A stretch of DNA of 11,169 bases, from positions 1 to 11,169 of the forward strand of contig URGI01000059.1 of the NCBI GenBank assembly GCA_900547315.1, written 5' to 3'. Shown here one piece after another: positions 6,414 through 11,169 of this stretch. Source of the stretch: an uncultured Eubacteriales bacterium. Its GTDB lineage: Bacteria; Bacillota; Clostridia; Oscillospirales; Oscillospiraceae. Numbering within the stretch: the stretch's first letter is position 1; each line of letters starts with the position of its first letter. The notes under the pieces were generated by a model. That model was not told where the DNA came from. It saw only the letters and a list, made by a program, of their open reading frames with translations, and made no database searches. The position numbers were made by a program, and so were the translations under genes.

Positions 6414-8168
6414 ATGGACGAGAACAAATACAGCTTTGAAAATGAAGAATACCGCCGCACTTATTGGCACACCTGTTCCCATGTGCTGGCACAGGCCGTG
6501 AAGCGCCTCTACCCTGAGGTCAAGCTGGCCATCGGCCCCGCCATTGAAAACGGCTTCTATTATGATATGGACTCTCCCTTCCCCTTCACCCCGGAAATAA
6601 TGGAGAAGATCGAGGCCGAGATGCGCAAGATCTGCAAGGAGAAGCTGAAGCTTGAGCGTTTTGAGCTGCCGCGCGAGGAGGCCATCAAGTTCATGGAGGA
6701 GCGCGAGGAGCCGTATAAGGTCGAGCTTATAAACGACCTGCCCGAGGACGCGCACATCTCCTTCTACCGTCAGGGCGAGTTTGTCGACCTCTGCGCCGGC
6801 CCGCACCTTGACTCCACCGGCCGCATCAAGGGCAACGCCATCAAGCTTACCGCCTGCAACGCCGCCTACTGGCGCGGCGACTCCAGCCGTCAGACGCTCC
6901 AGCGCATATACGGCGTAGCCTTCCCGAAGAAGGACGAGCTGGACGCATATCTTCAGCGTCTTGAGGAGGCAAAGCGCCGCGACCATCGCCGTCTCGGCAA
7001 GGAGCTGGGGCTGTTTATGCTGACCGAGGAGGGCCCCGGCTTCCCGTTCTTCCTGCCGAAGGGCATGGTGCTGAAAAACACCCTTATCGACTACTGGCGT
7101 GAGGTGCACAAGAGATACGGCTATGTCGAGGTCTCGACCCCGATGATACTCAACCGCCACCTCTGGGAGACCTCCGGTCACTGGTATCACTACAAAGAGA
7201 ACATGTACACCACCGTCATCGACGGCGAGGATTACGCGATAAAGCCCATGAACTGCCCCGGCGGCATGTTGGTGTATAAATCCGAGCCGCATTCCTACCG
7301 TGACCTGCCGCTGCGCGTGGGCGAGCTGGGTCTGGTGCACCGCCACGAGCTGTCCGGCGCGCTGCACGGCCTGTTCCGCGTCCGCTGCTTCACTCAGGAC
7401 GACGCGCACATCTTTATGACCTGGGATCAGATGAAGGACGAGATAAAGAACGTCGTCCGCCTGTTCGATGAGGTCTACTCCCTCTTCGGCCTGCCCTATG
7501 AGATAGAGCTGTCCACCATGCCCGACGATCATATGGGCGACGAGAAGGATTGGGAGTTCGCGCAGGAGACGCTGAAGGAAGCCATCACCGAGATGGGCAA
7601 GAGCTACGTTATCAACGAGGGCGACGGCGCGTTCTACGGCCCGAAGCTGGACTTCCATCTTCAGGACTCCCTCGGCCGTACCTGGCAGTGCGGCACCATC
7701 CAGCTCGATATGCAGCTGCCCGAGCGCTTTGAGCTTGAGTACACCGGCGCTGACGGCGAGAAGCACCGCCCCGTCATGATCCACCGCGTTGTCTTTGGCT
7801 CCATCGAGCGCTTCATCGGCGTCATCACCGAGCATTTTGCCGGCGCATTCCCGGTGTGGCTCTCTCCGGTTCAGGTCAAGGTCATGCCCATAACCGACCG
7901 CGCCGCAGACTACGCCAAGAGCGTCGCCGCAAAGCTTGACGCGGCGAAGGTCCGCGTCGAGACCGACCTCAGGAACGAGAAGATCGGCTATAAGATCCGT
8001 GAGGCGCAGATGCAGAAGATCCCGTACATGCTTGTCGTCGGCGATAAGGAAGCCGAAGCCGGAACCGTCTCCGTCCGCACCCGCGCGGGCGTCGACCTCG
8101 GCGCGATGCCGCTTGATGAGTTCATGGCGAAGATCGGCGAGGAGATCAGCACCCGCAGCAAGGATTGA
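6414..8168 (+). CDS. thrS: Threonyl-tRNA synthetase lacking the TGS domain
   Basis: Charges tRNA-Thr with threonine in the cytosol. The 584 residues are about 55 shorter than the common form (about 640) because the protein starts directly at the N2 editing domain: HTCSH (H19, H23) and CAGPH (C127, H131) give a complete Ser-tRNA-Thr editing site. The class II core follows with zinc ligands C281 (MNCPGGM), H332 (DDAHIF) and H457 (MIHR), motif 2 around RVRCFTQDD (322-330) and motif 3 VVFGSIERFIG (459-469). The anticodon-binding domain occupies about 485-580. TAGGAGG (6402-6408) sits 5 nt before the ATG, and the T-box terminator lies just upstream, so no N-terminal extension is possible. The missing TGS domain is a real property of this form and not an annotation error. 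Confidence 0.96.
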   Translation: MDENKYSFENEEYRRTYWHTCSHVLAQAVKRLYPEVKLAIGPAIENGFYYDMDSPFPFTPEIMEKIEAEMRKICKEKLKLERFELPREEAIKFMEEREEPYKVELINDLPEDAHISFYRQGEFVDLCAGPHLDSTGRIKGNAIKLTACNAAYWRGDSSRQTLQRIYGVAFPKKDELDAYLQRLEEAKRRDHRRLGKELGLFMLTEEGPGFPFFLPKGMVLKNTLIDYWREVHKRYGYVEVSTPMILNRHLWETSGHWYHYKENMYTTVIDGEDYAIKPMNCPGGMLVYKSEPHSYRDLPLRVGELGLVHRHELSGALHGLFRVRCFTQDDAHIFMTWDQMKDEIKNVVRLFDEVYSLFGLPYEIELSTMPDDHMGDEKDWEFAQETLKEAITEMGKSYVINEGDGAFYGPKLDFHLQDSLGRTWQCGTIQLDMQLPERFELEYTGADGEKHRPVMIHRVVFGSIERFIGVITEHFAGAFPVWLSPVQVKVMPITDRAADYAKSVAAKLDAAKVRVETDLRNEKIGYKIREAQMQKIPYMLVVGDKEAEAGTVSVRTRAGVDLGAMPLDEFMAKIGEEISTRSKD

Positions 8169-8182
8169 TTTTTGAACCGAAC

Positions 8183-8213
8183 TGAATAAAACAGGAAGCA
8201 CCCCCACAAACTA
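8183..8213 (+). promoter_or_regulatory. Candidate sigma-G (forespore) promoter for sleB
   Basis: TGAATA (8183-8188) and CAAACTA (8207-8213) are 18 bp apart. The sigma-G consensus is roughly GHATR, 18 bp, CATWHTA, so the -35 matches fully and the -10 in six of seven positions. sleB of Bacillus subtilis is a sigma-G gene, which fits. The -10 lies in the left arm of the thrS terminator. The predicted start near 8220 falls in the hairpin loop, so the sleB transcript would lack the left arm. Confidence 0.6.
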
Positions 8214-8240
8214 TCAAAAAGCTTGTGGGGGTGTTGTTTT
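8199..8240 (+). terminator. Intrinsic terminator of thrS
   Basis: CACCCCCACAA (8199-8209) pairs perfectly with TTGTGGGGGTG (8223-8233) across a 13-nt loop, followed by TTGTTTT. It ends the thrS transcript 30 bases after the stop codon. The right arm contains GGGGGTG, a possible ribosome binding site for a TTG start of the next gene. Confidence 0.9.
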
Positions 8241-8913
8241 GAACTGGAGAAAAAGAATGTGGACGGCGGGGCTGTGCGTGATGCTGGCGGTCTGCGCCGT
8301 GATGGCGAGCCTGACGGGTGCATGGGGCGACGCGTATAAAAAGGGCGCGAGCGGCGCCACCGTGACCGAGATACAGACGCGCCTGAAAAACTGGGGCTAT
8401 TATTCCGGCGAGGTCGACGGCGTGTTCGGCAGCGCGACCGAGAAGGCGGTAAAGTATTTTCAGCAGAAGAACGGCCTGACCGCAGACGGCGTCGTCGGCG
8501 CGCAGACGCTCGCGGCGCTGGGCATAAACGGCGGCGGGGGCGATTCGTCGGGCGGCACGCAGTCGGGCGATCTGTATCTGCTCGCGCGCGTGATCTCCGC
8601 CGAGGCGCGCGGCGAGCCGTATACGGGGCAGGTGGCCGTCGGCGCTGTCGTGCTCAACCGCGTGCGGCACTCGTCGTTCCCGAATTCGATCTCGGGCGTG
8701 ATATATCAGTCCGGCGCGTTTTCCTGCCTTGACGACGGCCAGTTTGACGAGCCGATCGCCGAGAGCGCCTACCGCGCCGCGCAGGACGCGCTCAACGGCT
8801 CCGACCCGAGCGGCGGCGCGATATATTATTTCAATCCCGCCACCGCGACCAGCAAGTGGATCTGGTCGCGCCCGCTGATCGTCACCATCGGCAAGCACCG
8901 CTTCTGCTCGTGA
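8239..8913 (+). CDS. sleB: Spore cortex-lytic hydrolase, SleB-like
   Basis: An exported peptidoglycan hydrolase with the SleB domain order: signal peptide (1 to about 30, basic NWRKR then a hydrophobic core ending near TGAWG), a PG_binding_1 domain (about 33-96, with VTEIQTRLKNWGYY and DGVFGSATEKAVKYFQ), a Gly/Ser linker (97-110), and a Hydrolase_2 catalytic domain (about 112-224). E122 in ISAEARGEP is the expected catalytic glutamate, as in SleB lytic transglycosylases acting on muramic-delta-lactam cortex during germination. The start is uncertain. TTG at 8239 gives the basic signal-peptide region and has GGGGGTG 5 nt upstream. ATG at 8257 has GGAGA 7 nt upstream but no basic residues before the hydrophobic core. 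I favour TTG. A related vegetative cell-wall hydrolase is the alternative. Confidence 0.85.
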   Translation: MNWRKRMWTAGLCVMLAVCAVMASLTGAWGDAYKKGASGATVTEIQTRLKNWGYYSGEVDGVFGSATEKAVKYFQQKNGLTADGVVGAQTLAALGINGGGGDSSGGTQSGDLYLLARVISAEARGEPYTGQVAVGAVVLNRVRHSSFPNSISGVIYQSGAFSCLDDGQFDEPIAESAYRAAQDALNGSDPSGGAIYYFNPATATSKWIWSRPLIVTIGKHRFCS

Positions 8914-8920
8914 GCAGAGA

Positions 8921-9005
8921 TGTGGCACCCCCTTGGCTCCCCTCTTAGGTAGCGAAGCGGCGGTGCGGCGAGACGCTGGTGCGTCAGTGCCTGAGGGGGC
9001 GCCAG
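8921..9005. repeat. Imperfect palindromic intergenic repeat
   Basis: TGGCACCCCCT (8923-8933) pairs, with one mismatch, with AGGGGGCGCCA (8994-9004), enclosing G/C-rich sub-hairpins such as GACGC-TGGT-GCGTC (8972-8985). The layout, with outer C-run/G-run arms and a GC-rich centre, resembles the short dispersed palindromic elements common between genes in gut Clostridia. It lies between the convergent sleB and the minus-strand operon and may act as a terminator for sleB, since TCTTTAT follows the right arm. Only one copy is in the window, so dispersal is inferred. Confidence 0.55.
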
Positions 9006-9085
9006 TCTTTATAGATTGCCATTAGGGAAAAGACAAGGCAGAGTTAAGACTGCGTCAGAGGGAGGCAAGAGCATGATTTCAGCGT

Positions 9086-9577
9086 TCAGAACAACATGCA
9101 GATTCCCGCGAGCGCGGCGCAGACAGGGATGTATACGATGAAGTGCGTTATGTGCGATTTCTTGTTGTACCCGAACTGATGCGACCCGACGACGCCCTTC
9201 AGCTCCGGGTAAAAGTGCGGGAAAAAGTTCGAGTGGCAGAGCAGCACCCAGTCGAAGAACGCAATGTCGTAGAGCTCCATGATGTAGAGGATCGCAATGA
9301 ACCGCGCGAAGAACCGGCCATAGCCGAAGCCGTTTTTCACGCCGTCCCACGCGGCGAGAACGAACGCGCCCGCGAACATCAAAATCGCAAGTATGCCGAT
9401 GATCCAGCCAATCACATGCGCGCCGCGGAACCGCTCCTTCTTATCGGGTATTGCGTCGAGATTCTCCTTCGGCGCGGAAGAGAAAAAGCGCTTGTCCTGA
9501 ATGAAAGCGACACCGGCGTACAGGATGAGAAAATACGCCGCCATTATGATGAGCGCCGAGAGAAGCGTTATTGCCAT
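9086..9577 (-). CDS. Four-helix integral membrane protein of unknown function
   Basis: 163 residues with four clear hydrophobic helices at about 2-25, 54-76, 88-112 and 142-162. A charged segment (27-52, with DKKERFRG) joins helices 1 and 2. The loop after helix 3 is striking: LCHSNFFPHFYPE, then GSHQFGYNKKSH, holding four histidines, one cysteine and many aromatic residues, as in a metal-binding or catalytic site. This pattern suggests a conserved family, but I cannot name it and assign no function. The start is firm: AAGGAGG (9588-9594, minus strand) lies 10 nt upstream of the ATG. It is the last gene of the minus-strand group, 31 bp after the preceding one, and converges on sleB. Confidence 0.8.
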   Translation of the reverse strand: MAITLLSALIIMAAYFLILYAGVAFIQDKRFFSSAPKENLDAIPDKKERFRGAHVIGWIIGILAILMFAGAFVLAAWDGVKNGFGYGRFFARFIAILYIMELYDIAFFDWVLLCHSNFFPHFYPELKGVVGSHQFGYNKKSHITHFIVYIPVCAALAGICMLF

Positions 9578-9608
9578 TTTACCATGTCCTCCTTGGATTT
9601 TTGCTCCG

Positions 9609-10139
9609 TCACTCGCCCTTGTTTCCGCCCGTCTCGGCGTTTACTCTTAACAAATAGAACTGCCGTACCCAATCGGGCTGGGTTTCAAAGGATTCCTGAA
9701 GCTTTTGAAGAGTCCGTTTTCCTACTCTTCTGTCCAGAACCACAAACATTCTGACGATAGGGTCATCGGAACGGATACTCTCCTGAATGTTTTGATCGCG
9801 GTATGCTTCCAAAGCCTCGCAGAATTCCTCGTCTGTATATTCCGTGCGCTGGTCGGGCGGGTATTTTTTCAATAGCGTCCAAAACTCCGCCCAATAATCG
9901 CCGACTCCGCCCGGAGCGGGATTTGTCGTGTAGCCGCTGTTGATAAAGTACGTGTTTACGGTTTCCCAAGAAAAGCGCTTTACCTGTACGCCGTCCACGC
10001 ACACCTCAAAAATCCGGCAGCCATCCATCCCCACGTATGAGGTGCAGCCGTATCTTATCCTGCCGTGAAGCGAATCGGCGAGCATTTCCTGTTCAAGGTA
10101 CTTTCTCATTCCGCTCCACGAACCGAGCGCTTTTCCCAT
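9609..10139 (-). CDS. SF0329-like protein of unknown function
   Basis: 176 soluble residues when started at the ATG at 10139, which has AAGGAG (10147-10152) 7 nt upstream. A TTG six bases earlier is only one base from that site and is rejected. The N-terminus (MRKYLEQEMLADSLHGRI) and the C-terminus (DPIVRMFVVLDRRVGKRT, ending near FYLLRVNAE) resemble proteins I recall as the SF0329 family, whose role is unknown; this match is from memory. The middle is rich in aromatic residues with a Gly/Pro turn (NPAPGGVGDYW). No signal peptide or membrane helix is present. Its base composition looks less G/C-biased than its neighbours, which may indicate transfer. It sits 42 bp after the 46-aa gene and 31 bp before the four-helix protein gene. 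Confidence 0.75.
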   Translation of the reverse strand: MGKALGSWSGMRKYLEQEMLADSLHGRIRYGCTSYVGMDGCRIFEVCVDGVQVKRFSWETVNTYFINSGYTTNPAPGGVGDYWAEFWTLLKKYPPDQRTEYTDEEFCEALEAYRDQNIQESIRSDDPIVRMFVVLDRRVGKRTLQKLQESFETQPDWVRQFYLLRVNAETGGNKGE

Positions 10140-10181
10140 GAGCAAACTCCTTTTTGCTTTCAGATTTAGTTTCTTGCCGAG

Positions 10182-10322
10182 TCACTCGGCCTTCTTATCG
10201 TCGACGAAGGTCAGCACCAGCCCTGCGGCGCCTACCGCCAGCGTAAGCGGCTCCAAACCGGAGCTGCACAATTGCAGCAGAATGGCGAACAGCAAAACCG
10301 CGATGCCTCTGAGCTTTTTCAT
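10182..10322 (-). CDS. 46-aa membrane microprotein
   Basis: A short gene with AAAAGGAG (10332-10339) 9 nt before its ATG. The product has a basic start (MKKLRG), one hydrophobic stretch (about 7-20), a short LCSSGLEPL turn, a second hydrophobic stretch (about 26-40) and a charged tail ending DDKKAE, so it could be a two-helix hairpin in the membrane or a small secreted peptide. Most third codon positions are G or C, like the host genes, supporting real coding. The TGA stop lies exactly in the loop of a perfect hairpin GCCGAG-TGA-CTCGGC (10176-10190). The gene sits between the 147-aa and 176-aa genes with gaps of 46 and 42 bp. No family is recognised. Confidence 0.7.
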   Translation of the reverse strand: MKKLRGIAVLLFAILLQLCSSGLEPLTLAVGAAGLVLTFVDDKKAE

Positions 10323-10368
10323 ATGTATAAACTCCTTTTCAATTCCAAATTATCTTGAATTCCCGCCC

Positions 10369-10812
10369 TCAGGCTTCGGGCGTTTTCTTGTATCTCTTGA
10401 AGCACAGCCCCGCGAACACCGCGCACAGCACGCCGCCCGCGAACATGATGTACAGATAGCAGATGTCCTCGCCCGCGCCCACTATCAGCGCGTACACGAT
10501 GCCGATAAGCGCAACGGCCGCGCCCGTGATGCCGCCGAGGCTCAGCGCCCCGAATCCCCTGTAAACGCGAGCCTTGGGCAGAATATAGTCCAGCTTCTGT
10601 ATGCGCTCGCTGATAAGCTCGACCAGCCCCACCAGCATGAGGAGCGCGGGGATAATGGCCAGCACGGCCACCGCCGCCAAGCCCCAGTACTGCATGAATT
10701 CCGGTTTTTCCGCGAAGCATTTCACCAGAACGACATAGTAGGCGATCCACCCGACGTTCCCGAAAATGTCATACACGATCCACCTCGTAGGTGTGATATC
10801 AGTCTTGTACAT
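10369..10812 (-). CDS. 147-aa four-helix membrane protein of unknown function
   Basis: Four hydrophobic segments are visible at about 13-31, 42-66, 91-113 and 119-138, with a basic cytoplasmic-type loop between helices 2 and 3 (ERIQKLDYILPKARVYRGFG) and a basic C-terminal tail (KRYKKTPEA). No catalytic motif or known family is recognised. The ATG at 10812 has GGAGGG (10817-10822) 4 nt upstream, slightly close but acceptable. It is the first gene of the minus-strand group and is followed by the 46-aa gene after 46 bp. The C-terminal codons and stop overlap a small palindrome, CGCCC...GGGCG (10364-10382). Confidence 0.75.
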   Translation of the reverse strand: MYKTDITPTRWIVYDIFGNVGWIAYYVVLVKCFAEKPEFMQYWGLAAVAVLAIIPALLMLVGLVELISERIQKLDYILPKARVYRGFGALSLGGITGAAVALIGIVYALIVGAGEDICYLYIMFAGGVLCAVFAGLCFKRYKKTPEA

Positions 10813-10868
10813 ATAGCCCTCCAGCCTTAAAATTTTGTCCTGCGCGGGTCAGACAAGAGTGCGGAGCC

Positions 10869-10881
10869 AGCTGTTACAGCT
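10869..10881. repeat. Perfect palindrome AGCTGT-T-ACAGCT
   Basis: A 13-base perfect inverted repeat with a single central base, about 57 bp upstream of the 147-aa gene. Size and symmetry fit a repressor operator, and it also contains the stop codon of the 21-codon frame (10874-10876). Function is unknown. Confidence 0.35.
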
Positions 10882-10939
10882 TCACGTTCGGGTTCGTGTA
10901 CTGCCCGTGCCGCCGCGTGTTTTCGCCGTAGTGTACCAT
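10874..10939 (-). CDS. Possible 21-aa microprotein or gene remnant
   Basis: A 21-codon frame (ATG 10939 to TAA 10874) encoding a polar, basic peptide that begins MVHYGENTRRHG and ends NPNVKL. After the ATG, 18 of 20 third positions are G or C but only 7 of 20 second positions are, a periodicity typical of real coding in this genome. No ribosome binding site precedes the ATG, and a stop lies two codons upstream in frame. It may be a leader peptide of the operon, an unusually initiated small protein, or the tail of a decayed gene. Confidence 0.3.
   Translation of the reverse strand: MVHYGENTRRHGQYTNPNVKL
10930..10938 (-). promoter_or_regulatory. Weak extended -10 candidate for the minus-strand operon
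   Basis: On the minus strand TGGTACACT (10930-10938) fits an extended -10 (TGnTACACT), but the hexamer 17 bp upstream is a poor -35. It would give a leader of about 115 nt before the 147-aa gene. It also overlaps the start of the 21-codon frame, so one of the two calls is probably wrong. Confidence 0.2.
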
Positions 10940-11077
10940 CAGTTAACAAGGGCAGACACGCCTGACAGCGCGTCTTTTCGGCGCTTTTTGTTCTTTTCGC
11001 CGCGTCAGAAGAAGCTTGCACCGTTTCACTTCCGCCTTGCGGCAAAAGCTGCACTCTGCAATCTCCTTCTTCCTTCT

Positions 11078-11110
11078 CAAATCAAACCCACTTCGTTGGG
11101 CTTTAATTTG
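11078..11110. repeat. Long imperfect hairpin near the window edge
   Basis: CAAATCAAACCCA (11078-11090) pairs, with one G-U pair and one bulged base, with TGGGCTTTAATTTG (11097-11110) across a CTTCGT loop. The surrounding 11010-11169 holds no convincing gene. Frames on the minus strand are basic and cysteine-rich and look like translated non-coding DNA. It may be a terminator or structured RNA belonging to a gene beyond the window. Confidence 0.4.
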
Positions 11111-11169
11111 AATTATAGGACTACGACACATCTGCGTCTCAAAAAACAAAAATCACTCGAAAATCCATC

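Noticed and set aside
6396..8207. Long minus-strand open frame (about 600 codons) opposite thrS
   Set aside because: Same composition effect; thrS is unmistakable, and the antisense frame has low-complexity content and no ribosome binding site.
9143..9754. 203-codon plus-strand frame across the two minus-strand genes
   Set aside because: It spans two genes that each have a Shine-Dalgarno and sensible products on the other strand, and its own product is Arg/Glu-rich without a family.
10138..10830. 230-codon plus-strand frame across the 46-aa and 147-aa genes
   Set aside because: The minus-strand products have clear membrane helices and ribosome binding sites; this frame has neither.
10943..11149. 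Basic, Cys-rich minus-strand frame at the right edge
   Set aside because: It includes a hairpin, lacks a ribosome binding site and reads like translated non-coding DNA.
1..11169. CRISPR arrays, tRNA or rRNA genes
   Set aside because: No regularly spaced repeats, no cloverleaf with a TTCRANY arm and no rRNA signature blocks were found on either strand.

Overview
The window looks like a chromosomal segment of a Gram-positive, endospore-forming member of the Clostridia, probably a high-GC gut lineage of the Oscillospirales type. This is inferred from four things: a T-box leader, a yybP-ykoY leader, a SleB-type cortex hydrolase, and strong G/C preference at third codon positions together with ATA isoleucine codons. 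Exact taxonomy cannot be read from the sequence.

Region 1 (1 to about 2090) is the integrase end of an integrative element whose body lies to the left of the window. It holds the 3' part of an unrecognised gene, a Tn916-type excisionase (xis) and a tyrosine integrase (int) with its own extended -10 promoter. Three copies of a 10-base repeat follow, probably integrase arm sites, then a small perfect inverted repeat that may mark the attachment core. This region is visibly more AT-rich than what follows.

Region 2 (2115-8913) is a run of plus-strand housekeeping genes. ychF (an OLA1-type ATPase) begins right at the element's edge. A PII-type cation ATPase follows, preceded by a complete manganese riboswitch with an overlapping intrinsic terminator, so it is most likely a Mn2+ (or Mn2+/Ca2+) exporter. 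thrS comes next behind a threonine T-box leader with an ACC specifier; this ThrRS lacks the N-terminal TGS domain. A sleB-like spore cortex hydrolase is last, and a good sigma-G-type promoter appears to be embedded in the thrS terminator hairpin.

Region 3 (8914-11169) begins with a palindromic intergenic repeat. A probable four-gene minus-strand operon then reads leftward: a 147-aa membrane protein, a 46-aa membrane microprotein, a 176-aa soluble protein resembling the SF0329 family, and a 163-aa four-helix membrane protein with a His-rich loop. None has a known function. Upstream of it is about 350 bp with no ordinary gene, holding a 21-codon ORF with strong codon periodicity, a short palindrome and a long hairpin near the window edge.

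The genes in region 2 are mostly separate transcription units, each with its own sensing device: Mn2+ for the pump, uncharged tRNA-Thr for thrS, and sporulation stage for sleB. The most notable observations are the sigma-G promoter inside the thrS terminator, the riboswitch assignment of the pump, the insertion of the element directly in front of ychF, and the uncharacterised small-membrane-protein operon.
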